This document shows, in pieces, positions 23,239 to 30,704 of a DNA stretch of 64,000 nucleotides (position 1 is the stretch's first letter; each line of letters begins with the position of its first letter). A model generated the notes under the pieces. That model was given only the letters and a program-made list of their open reading frames with translations, searched no databases and had not been told where the DNA came from. The position numbers were made by a program, and so were the translations under genes. Origin of the DNA: a virus. The DNA lies in IMG/VR virus record IMGVR_UViG_3300045825_000261, positions 21,175-85,174 of that record; one strand, written 5' to 3'.

Positions 23239-24651
23239 TTACTCAACCCCAATGACGCTCTCTACGAACTTCATTCGAGCCAAATCCTGCTTGATAATAA
23301 TGACGAACCCGCTCTCTTGATTTCGAGACGCGGCAAAGTACAGACGAGCCTCGCCCTTCTTCGCCTCTTCTTCCGTCTTGTTGATCGAGATAACCAAATC
23401 GGCAGTTCTGATCTTGTTAAAGTCTTCAGCAACGTGTTCGGCTTTCGCTACCGTAGCCTTAAAGCCTTCTCGATTCGTCTGAGTTGCGGTAAGAACGGCG
23501 CAGTCAAACTCAAACGCTATCGCACGAAGTCCAAGACCGATCGACTTGGAGTTCTCAATAACGCTGTCAGTGCGATTGTCGGGACACATAATATCGGCGT
23601 AATCGACAACAACCATGTCATAGCGAGTACCCTTTGACTTGTGTGCCTCAAGCAGCTTTCGCAACATTGCCGGACTCAACATGCCAGACGGGTACTCTGC
23701 AAGGTCAAGTTTGCCGGCGCGAGCCTCTAGCGCCGACAGCTTCGACTCAATGGTCTTCATGCTGATGGTCAAGTCCTTCATCAGCGTGTTTGTAATACAC
23801 GCATCTAGCCGCTCTTCAATAATCCGAGCAGCAACCTCACACGTCACATACAGTACATTTTTTCCAGCGAGTGATGCTGCTTGAGCGAAGTTAATCAAGG
23901 CAGTGGTCTTACCCGCTTTCGCACCGCCCATAATGATCGTAAGTTCCTTGCGCCCCCAGCCCTTGTGATAAAGCAACTCGTCCATGCGGTGAATGCCGGT
24001 CGTGATGCCCATAGGCGGCATCTTTCCGGCTATTCTGTCTGCACGTTCTTCTGTTCTTGCCTCGGTATCCCAATAACTGCGAATGCCGCCGTCCTCATTC
24101 AACCCAATCTCAAGAGCGGCCTTGAACGAACTCTCGATTTTGGAGAAGTTTTTCTTCTCCAGAAGCGATACCGATGCAAGAATCGCCTGCGCAGTGGCCT
24201 GATGTCTTGCGAATTCAGCAAGCTTATCCGCAACATAGTTGCCGTCTGTCAGATCATCCTGCTTCATTTGCTTCCAGGCGGCGGACACGACAGACAGAAT
24301 GTCCTTACGAATCACGCCGCTACGAATAGCCTCAGTGATCAACTCCTTCATCGAGGCTGTCGCGGGAACGGCGTTATACTTTTTGAAGTGCTTTATCGCC
24401 ATACTGACGAGAGCGGCTTCGCCCACATTCTCGAAGTGATCAGGGTTAAGCAGATGTATCGTTTTTCGAACAAAGCCATCGTCTCTCAACGTAAGAGCGG
24501 CTATTCTCGACTGAAACGCATCGCTAAACTCAAACTTCTCGGCCTTTACCTCTTCTTGCTCCGACTCATCTTCGGTCGGTGAGCCGCCCATATACGAGGC
24601 GGCAATCATATCTGCGACAGAACCCTCTGTCGCACTGGTGGTTTCGACCAT
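23239..24651 (-). CDS. DnaB-like replicative helicase
   Basis: 470 residues. A helical N-terminal region (to about 200), then GITTGIHRMDELLYHKGWGR, Walker A GGAKAGKTT at 242-250, Walker B MVVVDYADIM, and the TATQTNREG segment typical of RecA-fold DnaB/DnaB-like helicases. It unwinds the phage fork for the DnaE-type polymerase. It shares its transcript with the Hfq-like gene, whose stop lies immediately before the ATG. Confidence 0.88.
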   Translation of the reverse strand: MVETTSATEGSVADMIAASYMGGSPTEDESEQEEVKAEKFEFSDAFQSRIAALTLRDDGFVRKTIHLLNPDHFENVGEAALVSMAIKHFKKYNAVPATASMKELITEAIRSGVIRKDILSVVSAAWKQMKQDDLTDGNYVADKLAEFARHQATAQAILASVSLLEKKNFSKIESSFKAALEIGLNEDGGIRSYWDTEARTEERADRIAGKMPPMGITTGIHRMDELLYHKGWGRKELTIIMGGAKAGKTTALINFAQAASLAGKNVLYVTCEVAARIIEERLDACITNTLMKDLTISMKTIESKLSALEARAGKLDLAEYPSGMLSPAMLRKLLEAHKSKGTRYDMVVVDYADIMCPDNRTDSVIENSKSIGLGLRAIAFEFDCAVLTATQTNREGFKATVAKAEHVAEDFNKIRTADLVISINKTEEEAKKGEARLYFAASRNQESGFVIIIKQDLARMKFVESVIGVE

Positions 24652-24652
24652 A

Positions 24653-25039
24653 CTAACCCCCTACAGACTGTGTGCGTTCTGCAAATTGAGGCTCAAATTC
24701 AGAAATATCATGCTTGAAAATTACACGAGTTCTGCCGTCGCTCAAGACGGATACGGTGTATTTATCAGAATGCTTAATTGTCCCAGTGAACCTTTCACCG
24801 GAGCTAACCTTCTCAAACGCTACAGTAGCGTTAGACGCCTCTAAAGCCTTCAGAAACGCCTCGTGACCCTTTGGCACTATCTTCGTCTTAGACGAAGACT
24901 TTGGTGCGCGAATAGTGCCTGAAATTCTAGACTGCATGACGCCATCAACCATCTTAGACGGAACAGAATCAGCCTCTCTCATATTTAGTGCAAACGCTCG
25001 CTGTTCCTCGCGAACCTGTTGATCGAACGGTTTATTCAT
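24653..25039 (-). CDS. Hfq-like (Sm-fold) protein
   Basis: 128 residues. A charged N-terminal extension (about 1-57) precedes an Sm-like domain: HEAFLKALEASNATVAFEKV, GERFTGTIKHSDKYTVSVL, then RVIFKHDISEFEP. This follows Hfq: helix FLNAL, Sm1 with G-x-x-l-x-G-x-I-x-x-x-D-x-f, and Sm2 Y/F-K-H-x-I-S (here FKHDIS at 108-113). A phage Hfq-like protein could bind RNA and modulate host or phage messages. Fold assignment is by motif; RNA binding is inferred. Confidence 0.68.
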   Translation of the reverse strand: MNKPFDQQVREEQRAFALNMREADSVPSKMVDGVMQSRISGTIRAPKSSSKTKIVPKGHEAFLKALEASNATVAFEKVSSGERFTGTIKHSDKYTVSVLSDGRTRVIFKHDISEFEPQFAERTQSVGG

Positions 25040-25082
25040 AACTCCCCCTTATAAAAATGCAGAATCGCGCTGCACCGCTATT

Positions 25083-25100
25083 ATAGTCACTACTGACTTA
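25083..25100. promoter_or_regulatory. Operator on promoter, site 13
   Basis: ATAGTCA-CTAC-TGACTTA; on the minus strand TAAGTCA-GTAG-TGAC then TATAAT (25080-25085), driving the Hfq-like and helicase genes. Confidence 0.78.
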
Positions 25101-25829
25101 TTATTCTGGGAATCTCAATTCTTTCATCGCTTCATCTACCAGATCGTCCCCAAACTGTATTCTTGCCGTTTCGATTCTCAGGGCGTTATGCTCATACATC
25201 GAAGCGCATAAAGTGAAACGCTTATGTTGCCGATTGCGAATCTGTGCAACGATAAAGTTCTCATAAGCTTTTTGGTGCGCATCTCCGTGCCACCTATAAC
25301 ACTTGTACCAAGTGTCCTTTGAAAGTTGTAAGCGAGTTGCACACTCCTCTTCCCACCGCATCATTACCGCAACGATCATCTCCTCGTTATCCCCCATCTG
25401 ACCTGGGCGTGGCGGATACAGCGATTGCCTTCTAAAACATTCCTCTGTGTACCAGAGCATACACTCCGTCAAAAAGAAGTCATACCGAATGCCGAGACTA
25501 TCAACCAACTGACGCAACCGCCAAATCGAAAGCTTTTCCCGCGCATTGAGGAAATCATCTCCCTTGATTGGCTTAACAAAATCCGCTCTGTCTGAATCAA
25601 CCGCTATTCTGGTGAATTCCCGATACGCCATCTTGTAGCATTCCATAAAATAATTTGTCGCATACAGTGGGTGCATCCGACGATAGTCAAACCACTTTTT
25701 GTTCATCAGTTCGACCTCAAGCTTTAAAAGTTTTGCCGGTATGTGCTGAATCGTTAGAATCTCACAATCCCGAAAAGAAAAATCAGAACCAAAGAAGGAA
25801 CCGCACCACTTGGGAATAACTTGGGGCAT
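25101..25829 (-). CDS. Hypothetical protein, 242 aa
   Basis: Start chosen at ATG 25829, 8 bases after AGGAG; a GTG at 25835 is closer to the site. The protein is rich in W, Y, R and C, with LNAREKLSIWRLRQLVDSLG and repeated W-Y-x-E/K patterns. It has no visible catalytic motif. Its position between PhoH and the helicase operon suggests a replication role such as loading, but this is only context. Confidence 0.5.
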   Translation of the reverse strand: MPQVIPKWCGSFFGSDFSFRDCEILTIQHIPAKLLKLEVELMNKKWFDYRRMHPLYATNYFMECYKMAYREFTRIAVDSDRADFVKPIKGDDFLNAREKLSIWRLRQLVDSLGIRYDFFLTECMLWYTEECFRRQSLYPPRPGQMGDNEEMIVAVMMRWEEECATRLQLSKDTWYKCYRWHGDAHQKAYENFIVAQIRNRQHKRFTLCASMYEHNALRIETARIQFGDDLVDEAMKELRFPE

Positions 25830-25978
25830 CCACACCGCTCCTATAAGTATTTACAATATATTTAAAACCAATTATTACCATTTATTCTTTACCGCTCGTC
25901 AGAGGACGACCCAAGTTGGGAAAGCGTATCGGTTCAGCTTTTCAACTCAAGTCGCATTGTTACATCTGAACTCTGGAA

Positions 25979-26725
25979 CTACAGTAGCGGCTGCTCGTAA
26001 GCCTGAACTATCTCCTGAACCAAACCGCTGCGAACAATATCGTCTCTTGTGAACTGAATACATTTTACTGATGGTATGTAGGACAGTTTCGCAATCGCGT
26101 CGGCAAGACCAGATTCCCCGCGAATGTCTTTTTGAGTAATGTCGCCATTCACCACAACCTTTGTATCTTGACCAATGCGGGTAAGAAACATTTTCATTTG
26201 AGTTGGGGTTGTATTTTGGGCTTCATCAAGAATTACAAAGGCGTTCTTAAATGTTCTGCCACGCATATATGCAAGTGGGGCCGCCTCAATACGGCCGGCT
26301 TTAATTAGATACTCTACAAATGTCTTCCCAAGCCGCTCATTGAGAACGTCCTTGAACGGTTGAAGGTACGGATCAAATTTATCTTCAATCTCCCCAGGCA
26401 GGAATCCCAAGTTTTCACCAGCCTCAACAGCGGGTCTGGTGATAATGATCTTTTCAATCTCGCCACTCTCAAGCATCTGTGCCGCTGTCGCTGCGCATAA
26501 CCACGTTTTACCGCTTCCAGCAGGTCCAGTTGCAAAGGTTAGCGTAGAAGACTTCATGGCGTTGATATAGCGCCGTTGCGCATCGCTCTTAGCGGTTATT
26601 GGAGAGGTGTCTCGTTGTCGTGCTGGTGCTGGTGCTGCGTGTTCTCGCAGTTCAATTTCAACGACTTGCGCGTCATGTGGGCGTTGGTTTTTAGAGCGAT
26701 GGTGCGATTGGCGCTTACTAGACAT
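25979..26725 (-). CDS. phoH: PhoH-like ATPase
   Basis: About 248 residues from ATG 26725, preceded by GAGGAACGC; an ATG at 26740 lacks a ribosome site. A basic N-terminal tail is followed by the PhoH core: ATGPAGSGKTW (Walker A), IIITRPAVEAGENLGFLPG, FVILDEAQNTT (Walker B) and VVNGDITQKD. PhoH proteins are RecA-fold ATPases linked to RNA metabolism and common in phages; the role in infection is unclear. The gap at 25836-25978 downstream shows nothing notable. Confidence 0.88.
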   Translation of the reverse strand: MSSKRQSHHRSKNQRPHDAQVVEIELREHAAPAPARQRDTSPITAKSDAQRRYINAMKSSTLTFATGPAGSGKTWLCAATAAQMLESGEIEKIIITRPAVEAGENLGFLPGEIEDKFDPYLQPFKDVLNERLGKTFVEYLIKAGRIEAAPLAYMRGRTFKNAFVILDEAQNTTPTQMKMFLTRIGQDTKVVVNGDITQKDIRGESGLADAIAKLSYIPSVKCIQFTRDDIVRSGLVQEIVQAYEQPLL

Positions 26726-26764
26726 ACTTGCGTTCCTCATAAGTGATTAAGTGACGACTAAGAA

Positions 26765-26782
26765 TAGCTCAGTCGTGACTTA
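26765..26782. promoter_or_regulatory. Operator on phoH promoter, site 14
   Basis: TAGCTCA-GTCG-TGACTTA; minus strand TTGTGA, 17 bases, TATTCT with the palindrome as spacer. It forms one arm of a larger hairpin (26743-26787; 17-bp arms, one mismatch). Confidence 0.7.
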
Positions 26783-26803
26783 ATCACAATATAAGAAAGG
26801 TGA

Positions 26804-27133
26804 TTATCCCCAGAATTCAGCGGAAACCACACATGTTGCAGTTGCAATTACACTAATTGAAGCAATGTCCTCAACGCAGAAAAATGGCTGAACGGTGGCG
26901 GGAACAGACACCGACCCAATACCTGTAGTTACATCAATTGTTCCAGTTGTGGCTACTCCATTTGGGTTGTAGTAAAACAGTGCACCAGCAGACAGCCTCA
27001 CAAAGCGAGCTCCGACAGGTTTAGCAAATGACTTTGCGACGTTTGCAACAAGCGCCACGGAGTTAATATAATCTGGAACGTTCTCTGTGTAGCAAAGAGA
27101 GTTGGCGTCCGCTGTGTAAATAAGTTTTTTCAT
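26804..27133 (-). CDS. Small virion-like protein
   Basis: 109 residues, beta-rich and small-residue-rich: GARFVRLSAGALFYYNPNG, then TGTIDVTTGIGSVSVPATVQ. Sequences of this kind are typical of small phage head or tail decoration proteins, but no family is assigned. It is a stand-alone gene with its own operator (27163-27180), far from the structural block. Confidence 0.45.
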   Translation of the reverse strand: MKKLIYTADANSLCYTENVPDYINSVALVANVAKSFAKPVGARFVRLSAGALFYYNPNGVATTGTIDVTTGIGSVSVPATVQPFFCVEDIASISVIATATCVVSAEFWG

Positions 27134-27162
27134 AATATTTCCTATAAAAGTTAATAGCCAAG

Positions 27163-27180
27163 TATATCAGTTATGACTTA
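27163..27180. promoter_or_regulatory. Operator on promoter, site 15
   Basis: TATATCA-GTTA-TGACTTA. On the minus strand TGGACA, 16 bases, TATACT, with the palindrome filling the spacer. Confidence 0.7.
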
Positions 27181-27189
27181 TCTGTCCAG

Positions 27190-28491
27190 TTAAGACTCGT
27201 CTTTGTTTCGGTGATACCACTTCCCGCCTGAGATTGCAAAATCAGTAACGGTTACATAGTCAAAGTTGGTGGATCGCTTTTTCGTATCGACGTTAATTAG
27301 CGCGAACCCATTGTTCCAACGTTCGCCTTCACAATACGAAGCCGATCTTCTGTGCCCAGAGCCCAACTGATGCCACTCATATGGGCCGTAGATTGGGTTA
27401 AAGGCACTCCAAACCTGATGCTTGTGATGATGCCCATTTACGCCAGCGAGCCCCATGTTTCGAGCATGTGGAAAGTGGTGACAAACAACTGTTTCCCAAT
27501 AAATCTTGTAATTGTTTGCCAACTCTTTCTCTTGCTCGCGTTTTGTCCACGCTGCAAGGTCTGCTTTTGCAATATAGTTTATATCGAAGTCGTTAAGCCC
27601 AAGCAGCTTGCTCGCCGTAAACCCATGCAGATCGGCAAGAACCGACCTGAGTGCCGGCGTTGCATCGGCAAGCTGACGAATCATTCTAGCCTCATGATTA
27701 CCCTCAATGAGGTCAAATTGCGAGTCGGGGCAAGCCTCTCGAAGCGGTGCAAAGATTTTTTCATGCACAAACTTAATGCGACCCACTACATCCCATTCGC
27801 GAGGATCGACTAGATATTTGCCAAACTCAGCAAGGTCAAACACATCGCCAACGAAACATATGACATCAGGCTGTACTCGCCTTGCGGTATCTATTAGAAC
27901 GCGAAGATAGAATGGGTCAATTTCAATGTCGTGAAGGTCGGAGCAGGTAAGAATTGTCTTGAAGCGATTGCTGTTCTCACGAATATATTTATCGGCGTAG
28001 TCCTGACGCTCGATACTCACCTGACGATAATGATCGACGCTGGCGTGTTTCGCGATATTTCTTTCATGCGCGTGCTGTTGACGAGAAAGTTTTACACCGG
28101 CTTGTCGCTTGAACTCTTCAAAAGTTCCAAAATATCTATTCCACGTAGCTTCTGAAATTTTTGAATGGTTACGGAAATAGTTGCGAGTAACAATTTGCTC
28201 AACGTCAATTTCAGAAATCCTGCGAAGCTCGTCAAGGCAATCATCAGCAGTCCACTCGTCGTGAAATCTTGAAGAGTCTTCCGACATTGGAGCTTCGGAA
28301 TGACATGCTCTCAATATGATTTTTGGCATTCGAGGATCGCTCTTAGACAGCCCTCGAATAACAGCCGCCTTATTTCTTACTGTCTTGATTGAAATGCCCA
28401 AGAATGCAGCAACGTCGGCGAGTGTGTGATACTTTTCCAAATCGTTGTAGATGGATAAGAAGTCGTCGCCTGATTTGATTTTATCAGCCAT
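27190..28491 (-). CDS. HTH-fused calcineurin-like phosphoesterase
   Basis: 433 residues. The N-terminus has a helix-turn-helix (HTLADVAAFLGISIKTVRNK, 22-41). The phosphoesterase domain has CSDLHDIEID (D185, H187), FVGDVFDL (GD 215-216), EGNHEAR (GNHE 264-267), CHHFPH and NGHHHKH, the full metal-ligand set. Substrate is unknown; it could be a nuclease or a nucleotide phosphatase. The combination with a DNA-binding-like N-terminus suggests action on DNA. A second such enzyme (SbcD-like) lies at the left edge. Confidence 0.8.
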   Translation of the reverse strand: MADKIKSGDDFLSIYNDLEKYHTLADVAAFLGISIKTVRNKAAVIRGLSKSDPRMPKIILRACHSEAPMSEDSSRFHDEWTADDCLDELRRISEIDVEQIVTRNYFRNHSKISEATWNRYFGTFEEFKRQAGVKLSRQQHAHERNIAKHASVDHYRQVSIERQDYADKYIRENSNRFKTILTCSDLHDIEIDPFYLRVLIDTARRVQPDVICFVGDVFDLAEFGKYLVDPREWDVVGRIKFVHEKIFAPLREACPDSQFDLIEGNHEARMIRQLADATPALRSVLADLHGFTASKLLGLNDFDINYIAKADLAAWTKREQEKELANNYKIYWETVVCHHFPHARNMGLAGVNGHHHKHQVWSAFNPIYGPYEWHQLGSGHRRSASYCEGERWNNGFALINVDTKKRSTNFDYVTVTDFAISGGKWYHRNKDES

Positions 28492-28511
28492 AAGTGTCTC
28501 GTGTGAAAGTG

Positions 28512-28534
28512 AAACGGCAGACCTAAGTCTGCCG
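28512..28534 (-). terminator. Intrinsic terminator after the lysis genes
   Basis: CGGCAGAC and GTCTGCCG pair perfectly around CTAA, with TTTCACTTT following on the minus strand. It separates the lysis operon from the phosphoesterase gene. Confidence 0.72.
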
Positions 28535-28551
28535 CCTGTTAATCAGCAGGA

Positions 28552-29163
28552 TTACTGCCGTTTACTTAACGCCGCCCCTAATTGACCAATAGACGCAGAA
28601 AGCGCCTCACGATTGTCGCCAGAGCCCTTGCTTGAACCATAGTAATAACCCACCACCTGTTGAGCGTTTGCCGCCATGTAGCCAACCATAGTTCCGAGAA
28701 ATGAGAACACCGCAGCCACCATACCAACATCCTTTACTGTGATTCCTCCCGACAGTAGTAAATACGCTCCCCACATCGCCATTCCGATAGATATGGCAAA
28801 TGTCGCCAAAATCACCGCGCCGAGCCTAAAAACGCTTTGGTTAGTTGCAAACTTATCACGAGCCTGTTGGGTGTCTGCGGCATAGGTCTGCGTCTCAGCG
28901 AGAGCTAGACGACTCATCTCCTCAATGTGATTAAAGCCCAACGTTTGCATCTTTAACTTAAACTCACTATCCTTAACCTGCATATCCACAAGCTGCTCTG
29001 GGGTAGCAGCAGACACGGCAGATGAAATTGCCTCACGTGTCGGCTTAACCTCAACGCCAATCGCCTCACTTACCGTATTTGCAGCCATGCTTATTAGCGC
29101 CGGTACGTTGCCTGATGCGGCTGCACCGATCCAGGGCAATACTTTTGTCAAAAAATCTTCCAT
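28552..29163 (-). CDS. Membrane protein, 3TM-holin-like
   Basis: 203 residues. An N-terminal amphipathic/hydrophobic segment (FLTKVLPWIGAAASGNVPAL), a charged helical middle, then two clear membrane helices (VFRLGAVILATFAISIGMAM and VGMVAAVFSFLGTMVGYMAA). This resembles holins of the GTA/3TM type. Being last in the lysis operon, after the endolysin, it could act as holin or spanin-like helper. Operator site 16 overlaps its ribosome site. Confidence 0.6.
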   Translation of the reverse strand: MEDFLTKVLPWIGAAASGNVPALISMAANTVSEAIGVEVKPTREAISSAVSAATPEQLVDMQVKDSEFKLKMQTLGFNHIEEMSRLALAETQTYAADTQQARDKFATNQSVFRLGAVILATFAISIGMAMWGAYLLLSGGITVKDVGMVAAVFSFLGTMVGYMAANAQQVVGYYYGSSKGSGDNREALSASIGQLGAALSKRQ

Positions 29164-29166
29164 AGT

Positions 29167-29184
29167 TTCCTCACTCGTGACTTA
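29167..29184. promoter_or_regulatory. Operator palindrome, site 16
   Basis: TTCCTCA-CTCG-TGACTTA between endolysin stop and the 3TM protein start. Its left half contains the AGGA ribosome site (minus strand). Confidence 0.6.
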
Positions 29185-29604
29185 TCATGCTGTTGGGATT
29201 TTGCCGGCCTGTAAATCTACCAACTTCAACCCGCCAGTATATTGGCAGTGAGCCAATTCTTTGAACGCCTTCCAGTTGCCGGCCCATTCCAGACCGAGCG
29301 ACGTGGCGATACGGCCGCACTTTTGAAATATCACCGTGTCATTCCACTGAGCCTTGCCATTTACGATGGGGCAAAAGTCGAAAGCAACTCGAAAATTGTG
29401 AAACGATTGCCCCGCCTTTGCGTTCGTAACGACCTTCCCAGGAACACTTCTCCCCTGAGCGTACAAAGCGCTCTGTGATGCCGCATCGCGATAGGTGCTC
29501 GTGATCAAGATATCTATACCGGCATCAGCGCAAAGCTTCACAAACTGCTCTGCAAGCGCTTTTACATGCGGGGTCAGATCATTTAAATCTCTACTGTTGA
29601 TCAC
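29185..29604 (-). CDS. M15 peptidase endolysin
   Basis: 139 residues, the size of T5-type endolysins. TSTYRDAASQSALYAQGR is followed by the zinc motif S-x-H-x6-D (SFHNFRVAFD; H69, D76) and E116/H119 in ELAHCQ. M15C enzymes cut the L-Ala-D-Glu (or related) bond of peptidoglycan stem peptides. No signal peptide, so release needs a holin; candidates flank it on both sides. Confidence 0.9.
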   Translation of the reverse strand: MINSRDLNDLTPHVKALAEQFVKLCADAGIDILITSTYRDAASQSALYAQGRSVPGKVVTNAKAGQSFHNFRVAFDFCPIVNGKAQWNDTVIFQKCGRIATSLGLEWAGNWKAFKELAHCQYTGGLKLVDLQAGKIPTA

Positions 29605-29618
29605 TTTTAAACCTCACG

Positions 29619-29981
29619 CTAAACATTATCGCCAGCGCGATAGTTTCGGTCAGCCCCAGAAGTGCGGACAGCTAAGCCAGACGACAGTTTGTCTTCAAAT
29701 CTCGTTTCAATAATCTTGATAAACTCAACCCCCATGTGTCCAGCTAGACCAGTGCAGATTGCGGTAAGTGGAGCCGGCACATTAAACTGAAGACAGCCAA
29801 GCCAGCACATAAGCCCCGCAAAGCCAGACATGCCAAGGTGCATTATGACACTCCCAAACGAATGCTCATGTCCACGCTGAACTCTATGAAAATAACTCAC
29901 AAGACCCCCCCAAAGCGCTGTTATCGCAGCAAGCCAAACATGAGTCCATTCCAAATTTCCAATAAGTGTCTTTTCAGGCAT
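29619..29981 (-). CDS. Holin (LydA-like)
   Basis: 120 residues with about three hydrophobic segments (WTHVWLAAITALWGGLVSYF; IMHLGMSGFAGLMCWLGCL; LTAICTGLAGHMGVEFI) and a polar C-terminus, similar to the LydA-type holin family. It lies directly in front of the endolysin, the classic holin position. It should form the membrane lesions that release the endolysin. Confidence 0.72.
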   Translation of the reverse strand: MPEKTLIGNLEWTHVWLAAITALWGGLVSYFHRVQRGHEHSFGSVIMHLGMSGFAGLMCWLGCLQFNVPAPLTAICTGLAGHMGVEFIKIIETRFEDKLSSGLAVRTSGADRNYRAGDNV

Positions 29982-30038
29982 ATTGTTTCCCTAACTTTGT
30001 TAATTGCGGGTTAGCCAACTAGCCAACCCGTTTAAAAT

Positions 30039-30692
30039 TTAACCCTCGAAATAATCAACATCCATTGTCAACTGCCACGTACCGCCAGCATCCATAGCGA
30101 CAGGACAACGAACGCCAATGCACTCGCCTGGACCGAGCTCATATGGCTGATCGTTCGGCGCAGTGTACTCGATTACCTTTTCGTAAAACGCGCCAGCCGC
30201 CCCGCAATGAGATAGAGTCATGCAGTCAAACGGGTACGCTTCCCAAATAATGCCGGTGGTGGTCAATGCTGTGGTTGTAGCCACGTTAATTGCTCCGCCG
30301 CTTGCCGCATCAAGCTGACTTGAGATAGACGACATAACTTTCTTGGGGGCTGTGGCAATCGCCGTGCCGCCAGACGCGGCAGCGCCAGTGCCGCGATAAA
30401 GTTCAAGGCGACGACCCGCTGTGACGGGAACTGTAAATGCGGCTATCGTCGTCCACAGCAAGCGAATGCGCTGAAAGTGAAGCATTGATGTGACGTTTGC
30501 TGCGGGATTATTTCGCAAAACAACAAACGCCGAGCCCGCTGCCTGAGCGGCGGCAAGCGTTCCTGTAGTTAGCGCAAGTTCGTACTGGCGATCATAACCA
30601 AGTGCGCGACCTGTCACAATCAAGCCGCCGGAACCAGAGTCGATAGTGATTGCTGCGCCTGATGCGGGGTCTCGAATAGCTGCGTCTAACAT
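30039..30692 (-). CDS. Probable virion protein near tail fibres
   Basis: 217 residues, beta-rich: DPASGAAITIDSGSGGLIVT, later TTTGIIWEAYPFDCMTLSHC and PNDQPYELGPGECIGVRCP. Proteins of this composition beside tail fibre genes are usually minor structural or baseplate-associated. No family assigned. The short inverted repeat CGGGTT/AACCCG at 30008-30031 downstream is a weak terminator candidate. Confidence 0.5.
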   Translation of the reverse strand: MLDAAIRDPASGAAITIDSGSGGLIVTGRALGYDRQYELALTTGTLAAAQAAGSAFVVLRNNPAANVTSMLHFQRIRLLWTTIAAFTVPVTAGRRLELYRGTGAAASGGTAIATAPKKVMSSISSQLDAASGGAINVATTTALTTTGIIWEAYPFDCMTLSHCGAAGAFYEKVIEYTAPNDQPYELGPGECIGVRCPVAMDAGGTWQLTMDVDYFEG

Positions 30693-30704
30693 AATGCTCT
30701 CCTA

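Noticed and set aside
30008-30031. Terminator after the virion-like gene at 30039
   Set aside because: Only a 6-bp stem with a 12-base loop and no T run; too weak to list as a terminator.
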